Origin: Salmonirosea aquatica
GTDB lineage: Bacteria; Bacteroidota; Bacteroidia; Cytophagales; Spirosomataceae
Assembly (NCBI RefSeq): GCF_009296315.1
Contig: NZ_WHLY01000001.1
Span: 1-64,000 of the forward strand
Length of the DNA stretch: 64,000 bases
Direction of reading: 5' to 3'
Within the stretch, counting starts at the first letter, position 1. Each line of letters opens with the position of its first letter. The position numbers and the translations under genes are program-made. Shown in pieces: positions 51,861 through 60,895 of the stretch. Below the pieces are notes generated by a model. It was not told where the DNA came from, did no database searches, and saw only the letters and a list, made by a program, of their open reading frames with translations.

Positions 51861-52523
51861 ATGAAAGAGGACACACGAATTATTTCCGTTTGCTCTCAGA
51901 AGGGGGGCAGCGGAAAATCAGCCATCACCATCTGGCTGGCGAATTGCCTGAGCCGGGAAAATAAACGGGTGCTGGTATTGGATGCCGATGGACAGCGAAC
52001 CATCGCCAAGCTGCGGGCCAGGGAGATAGAGAGACTCGGTGAGCCGGAAAACGCTTGTGAAGTAATGGCCACGGACGACGTGGCTTCGGTGTTGGATGAA
52101 CGTTACGAAGACTACGACATCATCTTCCTGGATCTACCCCGAATGACTGGACCTGATGAGGCGGTAATGGCACTAACTTTTTGCGATAGTCTCCTTGTCC
52201 CTATCCGGTTGGGAGATTCCGATGTCTTATCGGCTTTTGAGTTTATCAAGGCAGCTAAGAAGATGGGGGATATTCGTATGGAACGTGGTTTTGATTTCAA
52301 TATTTACGGTGTCCAGAATTTTCGGCAGCACAACCTGCGGGAGAACAGCGATATCGACCGTTACGCCGAAATGCTGGATATAACCATTTTTGAACACGCG
52401 CTTCCGAACCGGGCCGATTTCATGCGGGTGGGTACTACGGACTGCCCGCTGGACTATACCAGCATCGCCGAACCCTACGGAGCATTTTATCAGGAATTCA
52501 AGCAACGTTACCAAATATTATAA
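51861..52523 (+). CDS. ParA-family ATPase of the conjugative element
   Basis: A 220-residue ParA/MinD-type ATPase. The ATG at 51861 is used; an earlier TTG (51828) is inside the repeat. The deviant Walker A Lys-Gly-Gly-Ser-Gly-Lys-Ser starts near residue 14, Walker A' Val-Leu-Asp-Ala-Asp-Gly-Gln-Arg near 44, Walker B Ile-Ile-Phe-Leu-Asp-Leu-Pro near 90. In Bacteroides CTnDOT-like elements the corresponding gene (TraA) opens the transfer region and helps element maintenance. It is followed after two bases by a TraB-like gene. Confidence 0.82.
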   Translation: MKEDTRIISVCSQKGGSGKSAITIWLANCLSRENKRVLVLDADGQRTIAKLRAREIERLGEPENACEVMATDDVASVLDERYEDYDIIFLDLPRMTGPDEAVMALTFCDSLLVPIRLGDSDVLSAFEFIKAAKKMGDIRMERGFDFNIYGVQNFRQHNLRENSDIDRYAEMLDITIFEHALPNRADFMRVGTTDCPLDYTSIAEPYGAFYQEFKQRYQIL

Positions 52524-52525
52524 TT

Positions 52526-52828
52526 ATGGCAAAAAATAAGAAACCGTTTTCCTCTCTACTGGATGATCCAGAAGCCAAGAAGAGCATTCAGGATGCGCTG
52601 CAAGCTCCGGCGCAATTACCAAAGGATATGAAGGCTGATACTGCCCCAATCCGGCCCCAAGAAAAAGCCGAATCGGACGGGTATCAAAACATTACAATTC
52701 GTAAATCGGTGCACCGCCTACTGAAAATAGCTTCCATCCAACAGGGTATGGAAATCAGGGAATTAGCCTCAGAAGCAATCGCCAACGATCCAAGAATTCA
52801 GGAAATAATGGAGTTGATGAAAAAATAA
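52526..52828 (+). CDS. Small TraB/DUF3408-like protein
   Basis: A 100-residue basic protein, ATG two bases behind parA. The last 45 residues read as a ribbon-helix-helix type DNA-binding fold (Tyr-Gln-Asn-Ile-Thr-Ile-Arg-Lys-Ser-Val-His-Arg-Leu-Leu-Lys-Ile-Ala-Ser). Its position and shape match small DUF3408 or TraB proteins next to ParA in Bacteroidota conjugative transposons. A role as the DNA-binding partner of ParA is plausible. Confidence 0.65.
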   Translation: MAKNKKPFSSLLDDPEAKKSIQDALQAPAQLPKDMKADTAPIRPQEKAESDGYQNITIRKSVHRLLKIASIQQGMEIRELASEAIANDPRIQEIMELMKK

Positions 52829-52864
52829 TAATTCTGTCACTTGCTTTTTACATTACGACACTTT

Positions 52865-52872
52865 TAAATTTG
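52865..52872 (+). promoter_or_regulatory. Possible Bacteroidota promoter (-7 TAnnTTTG)
   Basis: TAAATTTG (52865-52872) fits the Bacteroidota -7 consensus, with TTG at 52841-52843 about 21 bases before it. The start codon follows after 8 bases, so a transcript from here would be almost leaderless. Confidence 0.3.
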
Positions 52873-52880
52873 TGCCCAAG

Positions 52881-53312
52881 ATGACGACTCAAATAATGGT
52901 CACACTCTTGGGCGCAATTATTTGTTGTTTATTAATCTATCTACTCTATCGGATATATAATAAATATTGTAGTATTCCCCAAAAATTAGTAACCGTACCA
53001 TTACAGACAAATCGTTCCGCTTTGCTGACGGAACAGAAGAAAGTTGTCAACGAACGACGCAGGCAAATCAGAGGGGAATCCACCGTCCAAAAGACAGGGC
53101 AAACGGAACCCTCAAATCAGGAAAATGCAAAACCTGAAGCTGTAGACGCTATGGATTCTGGTTTTGGTGAAGACCTGGGCTTAGCCATTGAGCAAACCCA
53201 GACAGAGAATGCGAGTACGCTTGTAAAGTGGAGGAGGTCGAGATTTGCCGACATGGAAAGTGCGGCTAAGGAGTTGAAAGATATTTACAACCGTAACAGC
53301 AAAATAGTATGA
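52881..53312 (+). CDS. Small membrane protein of the transfer region
   Basis: A 143-residue protein starting at the ATG at 52881. One transmembrane helix is at residues about 5-25 (Met-Val-Thr-Leu-Leu-Gly-Ala-Ile-Ile-Cys-Cys-Leu-Leu-Ile-Tyr-Leu-Leu). The rest is polar and probably disordered, ending in a short basic region. I know no named family; position suggests a transfer-region accessory protein. Confidence 0.55.
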   Translation: MTTQIMVTLLGAIICCLLIYLLYRIYNKYCSIPQKLVTVPLQTNRSALLTEQKKVVNERRRQIRGESTVQKTGQTEPSNQENAKPEAVDAMDSGFGEDLGLAIEQTQTENASTLVKWRRSRFADMESAAKELKDIYNRNSKIV

Positions 53313-53586
53313 GAATATAAACTTCATTTTGGCCCGATACCTCTTTAACGGGCCCACTAATCCAATTTACGTATAAATCCAGACGGTGTTCGCGCAAGCG
53401 AGTGCTTCCAATCCATACGCACTTTTTGTGCTTCTGGCGGAGCTTTGCCTTCTGTTTTACACCGCCTAAACCTCGTTTTTGTATCGGGGCGTTCCGTTAC
53501 GATTGTGCCGTAAGTCTTGGGAAACACACACTAATTTGACATTAAAAGTCTCAATTTCAATTAGTTACCAAACATAAACAATCAAA

Positions 53587-53931
53587 ATGAAACCGATCAA
53601 AATGAAAAAGACAGTAATCTGTTTCGCTACTCTAGCATTCTCCTGCTTTTCGATGAATCTTCTCGCTCAGGGGGCAGGAGGTTCTGTGTCACAAGCCTTG
53701 ACAGGCTACTACCAAACTATTGTCACCATCGGCAACGTGATTTTCGGTATTCTGATGGTTGTGGGCGTCGTGAAGGTCGTATCCTCCTTTATTAGTAACT
53801 CCCCCAATTCAGTCCGCAACCTGCTCTATCTGGTGGTGGGTGCCGTGATTTGGTTTGGTTTCAATCTAATAGTTACTGATGTCCAGACTACTTCGGGCGG
53901 CTCGACGGGCGGTTACACGCTTACCAAGTAG
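53587..53931 (+). CDS. traE: DUF4134 conjugation protein TraE
   Basis: A 114-residue protein of the DUF4134 family. The signal-type N-terminus (Phe-Ala-Thr-Leu-Ala-Phe-Ser-Cys...Leu-Ala-Gln) is followed by two membrane helices (near 45-68 and 75-100). This small inner-membrane pair with the next protein is the VirB2/VirB3-like part of the Bacteroides-type type IV secretion machinery. A second ATG at 53602 is possible. Three bases separate it from traF. Confidence 0.87.
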   Translation: MKPIKMKKTVICFATLAFSCFSMNLLAQGAGGSVSQALTGYYQTIVTIGNVIFGILMVVGVVKVVSSFISNSPNSVRNLLYLVVGAVIWFGFNLIVTDVQTTSGGSTGGYTLTK

Positions 53932-53933
53932 GC

Positions 53934-54245
53934 ATGAAAGTCCAAAAGTCCTTAGAGAAGCCGACCCGGATTCTGGGGATGCGAATGCAAGAGTTAGGTC
54001 TGTATGTCAGCTTGTTAATTGGTCTCATAACGCTGGCGTCCTTGGCCCGAACGATTGTCCCTGTTCCTCGCGCCGTTTACGGGATTATTCTGGTACTACT
54101 CGTAATGTCGTGGCTTGTACTGCGGTGGGGTGAGCGCCACAAACACCCGTCTTTTCTGATTTCAATAATTTCCTGGGCTTGGCTCCAACCTAAAAAAGTC
54201 AATCACGTAATTATCAAACTTCGTGGCAAAAACAGTCAACTATGA
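53934..54245 (+). CDS. traF: DUF4133 conjugation protein TraF
   Basis: A 103-residue DUF4133 protein with two membrane helices (about 26-46 and 49-65) and a basic C-terminus. It corresponds to the VirB3-like subunit. The TraG gene starts 23 bases before its stop, so both are translated together. Confidence 0.87.
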   Translation: MKVQKSLEKPTRILGMRMQELGLYVSLLIGLITLASLARTIVPVPRAVYGIILVLLVMSWLVLRWGERHKHPSFLISIISWAWLQPKKVNHVIIKLRGKNSQL

Positions 54246-56664
54246 CGCGGTATTTCCCGTTTTCAGCATTGAGAATAGCAGCGACGGCGGAGCGGTAGCA
54301 GTTATGAAAGATGGGCGCGTTGCTCTTTGCTACCGGTTTGAAGGTGTTGAAGCTGAAAGCATCACGGACGGGGAGTTCGATGCCCTAAGTTCGGCTTTTT
54401 ACCGGGCTTCCCGAACGCTTCCTGTCGGTACAGTCTTACAGAGACTGGACGCTTACCATACCGAACGTCACCGGATTCCCAAAGGTTTGAGGGAGAAAGT
54501 AAATGCGCCATTTACCCAGCAACAGCATGTCCATATGCAGGACAAGCCTGTGTTGCACCACGCAGCCTACTTATGCCTCTCTTTTGGGAACGAGCGGCAA
54601 CCTCGGACCAATGCTGCCAATACAATCTGGGCGCGTCTGGGGTTACCGATGCTTAAAAACCCTTTCGATGGCATCGACGCTTTGGCCGAACGGGCGGAAC
54701 GAGCGGCCGAAGAGTTTGCCCAAAGCATTTCGCTCGGAAAGATACGGTTGACCAGACTAGATGAAGAAGAATTGGAAAATCTTTATTTCCAGTTCTTCAA
54801 CTTGGATTTTGACCGACAACCGACGACCCTGAATCGGTCGATACAGCCGGATCCTACCTTCGTCGGGGTGGGTGAAAAGAAGGTCAATGTGCTAACCATG
54901 ATCGGTCAACCTTCGGTGATCCACAACACCCAGCCCGGCCGGACTGGCGTGGAAGCTCCCTTCATATCCACTCTTGCTCTTGACTTACAAATACCGCACT
55001 TACTGGTAACGAGTTTCCTGATCGAGGACACCGAGAAAATGATAAGTTCGCTGGAGTTCGAACAGAAAATTAACCGCAATCTCGACTTCTTGATGACCCA
55101 CGAGAACAAGATCAAAATGCTTGAACTCGAGGATTATATCGACGCGCTTCGTACGGACAATAAGAGCTTAATGAGTCTCAATCTATCGCTGGTGGTTTGG
55201 AGCACAGATAACAAGCTACGGGAGAAAATGGTGCAGCAAGGGATTGCGGCATTCCGGGCTATGGGTGGAGCCGATGTCTTCGTCGAAACGATGGATACGA
55301 CCAATCTTTTCTTTGCCCTGGCACCCGGCAATGGCTACCAAAATTACCGCTGGCTACTAATGTCGGGCGACAATGCGGCCTGTTATCTTAATTGTGCGAC
55401 GAATTACCGCACGGCCAACCAAGGTGAATTACTCGCCGATCGCTACGGAAATCCGGTTTTGGTCAATTTATTCAATACAGACCTGAACAATCAAAACAGC
55501 GTGGTCGTGGGTCCAACCGGCTCGGGTAAATCCTTCACGATGGGTTATTTTATGCTTCAGCGTTACGAGGCCGGTCGTAGACAAATCATCATTGACGTTG
55601 GCGGTACTTACCTATCGCTAATGACCGCTTTGGGCGGACGCTACTATCAATACGATCCGCAGAAGCCGATCAAGTTTAACCCCTTCGGTATTCATATGGA
55701 TGCGGAGGGCAAGTATCTTCCCGATGGAGATAAAATCAATTTCCTCTCTACGCTGCTGGCCATAATCTGGAAGGGCTACAAACGCCCGATAAGGCAGGCG
55801 GAACGCTCGGTTCTGGTACGACTTATCCCAATTTATTATGAATGGTATAACACACAACCCGAGCCGCCAACGACTGTTCCCAGCCTCATTGGATTCTATG
55901 ACTTCTTGTATCAATACTTGAAGGACAATGACAACTGCGAGGAATTAATCCGCTGGCACAAAGCCTTTGACTTCGCAGAATTCTTTACCTGCCTGGAACC
56001 CTTTGTGGTGGGTCACTACCGAGATGTACTGGACGCCAGCGAAAATGAAGACATCAGCGCCTACCCTTTGGTATGCTTCGACATGGCCCGAATCAAGGAC
56101 AACGAATTGTTGAAATCAGTGGTCACGATGCTAATCACCGAGCTTTCCCTAGACGTGATCCGCCGCTTTCCAAAGGATGTGAAGTACCTCTATATGGACG
56201 AAGCATGGTCTATGCTTTCGGAAGGAATGGGCGATTTTGTGGAAATGATGTACCGAACCATTCGCAAGAATAACGGCTCGATGTGCATCATTACGCAGGG
56301 GGTGAAGGAAATCGAGGATTCGACGGTCGGCCCGGTGATTGTGGCCAACGCCGATACCAAAATCATTCTAAACCACCAAGATGCCAAGCAACTTGATCGG
56401 GTCTCAGCGGTACTGGGCTTCACCCGGCACGAAATGGAGAAAATGCGCTCGATCAGAGTAACCAAGACCTGGCGGGAAATCTTTATCCGACAGGGAGAAC
56501 ACGGAAAAGTGTACCGTCTGGAAGCGGCCCCAAACATCTATCCCCTGTTGACTTCGAAGCCCGCCGAACGGGAACATCTACGTGATTTGACCCAGACCTA
56601 TCAGGGGAATATTGTGTACGCCGTGCGCCAATACAACGAAGACAAAGCCGAAGGAATCATTTAA
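54223..56664 (+). CDS. traG: TraG, VirB4-type conjugation ATPase
   Basis: An 813-residue ATPase of the TraG/VirB4 family. The start is a GTG at 54223 inside traF. Walker A Gly-Pro-Thr-Gly-Ser-Gly-Lys-Ser-Phe at about 430, Walker B Val-Lys-Tyr-Leu-Tyr-Met-Asp-Glu-Ala-Trp at about 650, then Ile-Thr-Gln-Gly. It powers pilus or mating-channel assembly in Bacteroides-type conjugative transposons. Full length and intact. Confidence 0.93.
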   Translation: MAKTVNYDAVFPVFSIENSSDGGAVAVMKDGRVALCYRFEGVEAESITDGEFDALSSAFYRASRTLPVGTVLQRLDAYHTERHRIPKGLREKVNAPFTQQQHVHMQDKPVLHHAAYLCLSFGNERQPRTNAANTIWARLGLPMLKNPFDGIDALAERAERAAEEFAQSISLGKIRLTRLDEEELENLYFQFFNLDFDRQPTTLNRSIQPDPTFVGVGEKKVNVLTMIGQPSVIHNTQPGRTGVEAPFISTLALDLQIPHLLVTSFLIEDTEKMISSLEFEQKINRNLDFLMTHENKIKMLELEDYIDALRTDNKSLMSLNLSLVVWSTDNKLREKMVQQGIAAFRAMGGADVFVETMDTTNLFFALAPGNGYQNYRWLLMSGDNAACYLNCATNYRTANQGELLADRYGNPVLVNLFNTDLNNQNSVVVGPTGSGKSFTMGYFMLQRYEAGRRQIIIDVGGTYLSLMTALGGRYYQYDPQKPIKFNPFGIHMDAEGKYLPDGDKINFLSTLLAIIWKGYKRPIRQAERSVLVRLIPIYYEWYNTQPEPPTTVPSLIGFYDFLYQYLKDNDNCEELIRWHKAFDFAEFFTCLEPFVVGHYRDVLDASENEDISAYPLVCFDMARIKDNELLKSVVTMLITELSLDVIRRFPKDVKYLYMDEAWSMLSEGMGDFVEMMYRTIRKNNGSMCIITQGVKEIEDSTVGPVIVANADTKIILNHQDAKQLDRVSAVLGFTRHEMEKMRSIRVTKTWREIFIRQGEHGKVYRLEAAPNIYPLLTSKPAEREHLRDLTQTYQGNIVYAVRQYNEDKAEGII

Positions 56665-56676
56665 ACCATTTATCGC

Positions 56677-57768
56677 GTGAAAGAAGAATCGTTTAGCTTT
56701 CTGATGGCTAGCAACGGTGATCTCATCCGTACTAAGGTACTAGGGTTGGCGGCGTTGCTCATGATGATCAATTTCCTTTGGGCTCTGGGCCGCACTTTCC
56801 TCGTGTCTTCCGATCTGACCACCGACTACACGCCTCTGATCAGGGCTATTATACTGACCATTGTACTAACACTCTACGGAGATCTACTGAACATCGTAAC
56901 GGGCATGATCGACCTCATCGCCGGACTTTTCGCGCCAAAAGACCCGCAAGAGGTACTGGCGTCCCTGAAAGCTATGACTGCCAAAGTAGACGGTGCTTTC
57001 ACCACAGCCAACTCAAACCTCTGGAAGGATTTCGACTTGTCCTGGGACTCGGATCAGATGAAGAAGGACATCGACATCGTGCTGGGCGTGATGAGCAATT
57101 CTATGGAAATGGTCATTCTAAAAATGGTTCGTCTGGTGGCCGAAGGTTTGACGCTACTCATCCGGGCTTTCGTGGCCAAGATGCAGGTGCTGGTCACGGT
57201 CTTCCTCATGATTACCGGGCCGATTGCCATACTGGTTTCCATGATTCCCGGCTTACAGGGCGCAATGGGCTACTGGTTTCGGAATTTGCTTCATGCCAAG
57301 TTTTGGGCTTTGACAATTGGCGTCCTCGACAATATGGTCAATTTCTACGTGGATAATCTCGTGGATACGCATATCGACAATATGATGAACAACGCCTCAC
57401 TGGAAGAGCGATTCGGGGCTGTGTTCAATTTGGTCGTGGTACATTACTGCGTGATTGGGGCCTACCTGGCCACGCCCTTTTTGACAAACGCTTTCATTGG
57501 CGGTATGACCTCGGCCGGAGGATTGGGAAGTTGGGCGGCAAGCAAAGGGGCCAACCTGCCTGGTTCCGCAGCCCGCACCGCTCAGACAGTCAGCAGAATG
57601 GGGTCGGGCGGTGGCGGCGGTTCAGCATCTCGTTCGAGCAGTTCCACCGATAGAAGAAGCGTTTCAGATAATTCAACCGAAAAGCCTAAATACCAAAACA
57701 CCGAGCGAGGAGATGCCTTGGCTGAATACGATAATAGTCCCAAGCGCAAAGCCGATCGTGAATCATAA
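56677..57768 (+). CDS. traJ: TraJ, VirB6-like membrane protein
   Basis: A 363-residue polytopic membrane protein with five or six hydrophobic helices (about 20-40, 50-75, 140-160, 165-190, 255-275). The start is a GTG at 56677, 12 bases after traG; the first ATG is at 56704. The C-terminal 60 residues are Ser/Gly-rich and polar. The order after TraG and the helix pattern identify TraJ, the VirB6-like channel component. Confidence 0.87.
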   Translation: MKEESFSFLMASNGDLIRTKVLGLAALLMMINFLWALGRTFLVSSDLTTDYTPLIRAIILTIVLTLYGDLLNIVTGMIDLIAGLFAPKDPQEVLASLKAMTAKVDGAFTTANSNLWKDFDLSWDSDQMKKDIDIVLGVMSNSMEMVILKMVRLVAEGLTLLIRAFVAKMQVLVTVFLMITGPIAILVSMIPGLQGAMGYWFRNLLHAKFWALTIGVLDNMVNFYVDNLVDTHIDNMMNNASLEERFGAVFNLVVVHYCVIGAYLATPFLTNAFIGGMTSAGGLGSWAASKGANLPGSAARTAQTVSRMGSGGGGGSASRSSSSTDRRSVSDNSTEKPKYQNTERGDALAEYDNSPKRKADRES

Positions 57769-57779
57769 ATAGAATTCCT

Positions 57780-58418
57780 ATGATGCAGCAAGCGAATAAC
57801 GTAACAACTCTGATTAAGTCCTTAAAAGTCATCTGCCTGGGCCTGATAGTTGCTTTGGCACTGAGCAATGTCTTCTGGCTGTACGCCTACTTAAAGGAAA
57901 GCAGCCAAAATGCCGAGCGAGTCTATATGGTTGCTGATAACGGGACCAATGCGGCAATCTCAGCCGGACAGGTTCAGCCTACGCAGTACGAAGCGCGAAA
58001 TCTGGTGCGGTCATTCATGGATCTCATGTTCCAGCATGACGCCAACACCTTCCGCGAACGGGTAAACCACGGCATGAAGCTGGTGGACCACAATGACGGT
58101 CGGGCGATTTACGAAACCTTCAAGCGGGGAAGGGTACTCGAGAACTACCACCGCTACAACTCACATACCAACTGGACCTGCGACTCGGTGAGGGTGGATA
58201 TGAGCGTTGAGCCCTATCAGGGATTTGTCTGGGGAGCGCAGCAGGTAGTGTATGACAATCAGATCGCCGTTCAGCCCGTCGCAGCGCGATTCACGCTCTC
58301 GCGCCGCCTTCGCTCGGACATCAACCCCTATGGCCTCTTAATCGATACCTTTTCTTTCATTGAATACCCGCGCGCAATTCAGACCGACGAAGCACGATCG
58401 GTAGCCGAAAACCACTAA
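57780..58418 (+). CDS. traK: TraK conjugation protein
   Basis: A 212-residue protein with one membrane helix at about 18-42 and a soluble domain behind it, the layout of VirB8-type proteins. The Tra order (J then K then N/M) and the Arg-Asn-Leu-Val-Arg-Ser-Phe segment match TraK of conjugative transposons. It starts 11 bases after traJ; two adjacent ATGs (57780, 57783) are possible starts. Confidence 0.87.
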   Translation: MMQQANNVTTLIKSLKVICLGLIVALALSNVFWLYAYLKESSQNAERVYMVADNGTNAAISAGQVQPTQYEARNLVRSFMDLMFQHDANTFRERVNHGMKLVDHNDGRAIYETFKRGRVLENYHRYNSHTNWTCDSVRVDMSVEPYQGFVWGAQQVVYDNQIAVQPVAARFTLSRRLRSDINPYGLLIDTFSFIEYPRAIQTDEARSVAENH

Positions 58419-58431
58419 CTGAGCTATCACA

Positions 58432-59469
58432 ATGAGCAAGACAACCCTTTTTCTAATGCTGGTCATAGGGGTATCCCAATGGTGCCAGGCGCAAGCTTAC
58501 CTCCCCGATACCATCAAGATCAATCGCACCTCGACAACCTATCTAATTTTCCCGTCAAAGGTGGCCATGGTGGATATTAGTCCAGAATATCTGGTAAAAA
58601 TAGAATCGGGAAACATAGTTTTTGTCAAGCCTCGGACGACCTCGGCACGACTTACGCCTCTGCTTGTCAGAACTTCCGACAATACCTACCTGGGTTATCT
58701 GAGTGTATCAGAAGGAATGTCAGCGGCTTTCGTGGATATAAGTAAAATGTCACTGCCCGTCCAAACTGAGGTTCACTTGCCTGAACTGCCTGCGCTCCCC
58801 CCAACGGGTCAGACTACCATTCCCGCCAGCACACCTAACAGCGACCAATTACTCGCCTCACTAAATCCCACGGCGACAATTACCCCGGTTGTGAATCAGC
58901 CTGTTTATGATGAGGAATCAGCTTTCAACGCCGAAAATTCTCTGAAAACTCGGATGGATTCCTTACTGAGCGGATGGCCCCAGAATTTCGATCAGGAACG
59001 AAACAGTGGCATCATGGTCAAAATCACTCACCTGTTGCACGATTCCACGAATACCTATATCCAGCTTACCATACATAACAAAACTTCTATGCCCTACCTC
59101 CTCGATCAGGTTAGCTTCTGGTATCAGAACCAAGCCAGAAAACGAAAAGGGGTATACCTCGACGGGGAGACTTACCCAATGGAGCCGATAGTCGAAACAG
59201 TACCTGACAGAGTTGAAGCGGATCAAAAAGTTCAGTTACGATTTGCTCTGCCGCAGTTCGCTCCACAGAGTCGAAGTGAGTTTGTGGTTAATATTCGGGA
59301 AAAGAGTGGCACTCGCAATGTCACGCTCAATCTGCCCATGAAAACCGTTTTGTACGCCCGGCCAAGAAAGCCTGCTTCAAACCACAACGAACTCAAAAAG
59401 GAAACAAACAAAGATCGTTTTTCAAATTTAACCTGGTTTTGGAATGACTGGAAAAAGAAAAAAGCGTGA
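58432..59469 (+). CDS. traN: TraN (DUF4138) conjugation protein
   Basis: A 345-residue exported protein with signal peptide (Leu-Phe-Leu-Met-Leu-Val...Cys-Gln-Ala-Gln). A DUF4138 domain follows: Thr-Ser-Thr-Thr-Tyr-Leu-Ile-Phe-Pro-Ser, Val-Asp-Ile-Ser-Pro-Glu-Tyr, and later Phe-Trp-Tyr-Gln-Asn-Gln. It is the VirB9-like outer component. Here traN precedes traM, the reverse of CTnDOT, and the two overlap by 26 bases. Confidence 0.87.
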   Translation: MSKTTLFLMLVIGVSQWCQAQAYLPDTIKINRTSTTYLIFPSKVAMVDISPEYLVKIESGNIVFVKPRTTSARLTPLLVRTSDNTYLGYLSVSEGMSAAFVDISKMSLPVQTEVHLPELPALPPTGQTTIPASTPNSDQLLASLNPTATITPVVNQPVYDEESAFNAENSLKTRMDSLLSGWPQNFDQERNSGIMVKITHLLHDSTNTYIQLTIHNKTSMPYLLDQVSFWYQNQARKRKGVYLDGETYPMEPIVETVPDRVEADQKVQLRFALPQFAPQSRSEFVVNIREKSGTRNVTLNLPMKTVLYARPRKPASNHNELKKETNKDRFSNLTWFWNDWKKKKA

Positions 59470-60895
59470 TGCTGAATTGCAGGACGATGCATTTGACGAT
59501 ACCGCATCAGAATGGGAACAATCGGACTCTCCTACCCCACCCTTTGACGATGAAGGACAAGCGTCAAGTCTCAATGGGTTTGAAGATGATTTTGACGAGA
59601 GTGGCTTTCCAGGCGAGAATGAAGAAGAGCACTCTTCAAGTGATAAGTGGCACGAGGAAGGAATACTAGACGAGGAAATTGCCGATGAAGAAGTCATAGA
59701 TGAAAAATCCTTTCTAGAGGAAGACGAGGAAGAGGAATTCTTGGATGATGAAGAGCCGGAAGAAAATGTTCCAAACGCTCGTGCAAACATCCCAAAGTCA
59801 GCAAAGCCTAAACGGGTCATCTTGGCATTGGGTGTTGGGTTGATTGCCGTGGCCGCCATCGTCTTTATGATTTGGAAAATGACGGTTTCCTCGAACGGAT
59901 TTCGGGCCGCGCAAATGGCTCCGGTTCCGGCAGAGCCGATTGATGTGGCTGAAAAGGAACGGCCTCAAAACACTCAACCGACCGATTATGCCGATGATGA
60001 GCAAATGCGGACGATGAATTACGACAATGTGAACAGTATCTACGGTTTGGCGCTCAAACAGCAGGAAGAAAACCGAAAAAATCCCAAGGGTACTGATTCA
60101 ATCCGGCAGGATGCTTCCGTGCAGCAAGAGTTGAATCGCTCCCAGCAATTGGCACGACAGCCGCGTAGCCGGAATACCTCGACCAGCCAAACGCCTCCTC
60201 CCCGTCGTTCGCAGGAAGAATACTCAACTGCCGACGATCCTTTTCGCAACAAAGTGCGGGATGAATACCTCATGCGCGCGGGCTTCAACACGGTTAAGGC
60301 TGAGGGCGAAAAAGGCAGTGGTGCTACGTCTGGTAATCAGTACGAGGCATCCGATATGTCCGTCGCGGGGCATAGCCAGGTTGAAACCAACGATCCCATT
60401 CCTGGCGTGGTAAGCGGCGATCAAACGATTTCCAATGGTTCCCGCGTCATGTTCCGAACGCTGGCCAACGCTATGATTCGCGGTCGTTTTGCTCCAAAGG
60501 GCTCGATCCTGGTTGGATTCGCTCAGGTAAACAACTCGCGGGCTTTATTCAATATTACGACGCTTCGACTCCTGGCCACGGGCGAGGCGGTACCCATCCG
60601 TATGCGTGCCCTCGACATCGACATGAACGAGGGTTTAGCCGTACAATCCGAAAAGCCCGCCCGGCAACAAGTCGATCAAGTGACTAACAGTGCTTTGAAC
60701 CAAGCAGCCGGACAAGCGGCTTGGTCGGCGGGCTATTCCGTCAACCGCGCGACCCAGATTCAGGGTGCCGGCAATGCGTTGGCTACGCTTGGTGCGGGTC
60801 TGGCGTCCGCCGCTACGACGGGCCGTCGTCGTGAGGTTCGGCAAAAACTGCAATTGCAAGATGGTTTCAAGGTATTCTTTATTCCCGTCAAATGA
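59444..60895 (+). CDS. traM: TraM, VirB10-like conjugation protein
   Basis: A 483-residue protein. A long acidic cytoplasmic tail (residues 1-115, rich in Asp/Glu/Ser) precedes a single membrane helix at about 125-145 (Leu-Ala-Leu-Gly-Val-Gly-Leu-Ile-Ala-Val). The C-terminal 250 residues form the TraM/VirB10-like beta domain (Ile-Arg-Gly-Arg-Phe-Ala-Pro-Lys-Gly-Ser, Phe-Phe-Ile-Pro-Val-Lys end). The acidic tail is longer than I would expect for the family. The gene overlaps traN and the next gene by a few bases. Confidence 0.87.
   Translation: MTGKRKKRDAELQDDAFDDTASEWEQSDSPTPPFDDEGQASSLNGFEDDFDESGFPGENEEEHSSSDKWHEEGILDEEIADEEVIDEKSFLEEDEEEEFLDDEEPEENVPNARANIPKSAKPKRVILALGVGLIAVAAIVFMIWKMTVSSNGFRAAQMAPVPAEPIDVAEKERPQNTQPTDYADDEQMRTMNYDNVNSIYGLALKQQEENRKNPKGTDSIRQDASVQQELNRSQQLARQPRSRNTSTSQTPPPRRSQEEYSTADDPFRNKVRDEYLMRAGFNTVKAEGEKGSGATSGNQYEASDMSVAGHSQVETNDPIPGVVSGDQTISNGSRVMFRTLANAMIRGRFAPKGSILVGFAQVNNSRALFNITTLRLLATGEAVPIRMRALDIDMNEGLAVQSEKPARQQVDQVTNSALNQAAGQAAWSAGYSVNRATQIQGAGNALATLGAGLASAATTGRRREVRQKLQLQDGFKVFFIPVK

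Noticed and set aside
53313-53586. GGCCCG/CGGGCC hairpin near 53333 as a terminator
   Set aside because: The stem is only 6 bp with a 12-base loop and no T run, so it is too weak to call.
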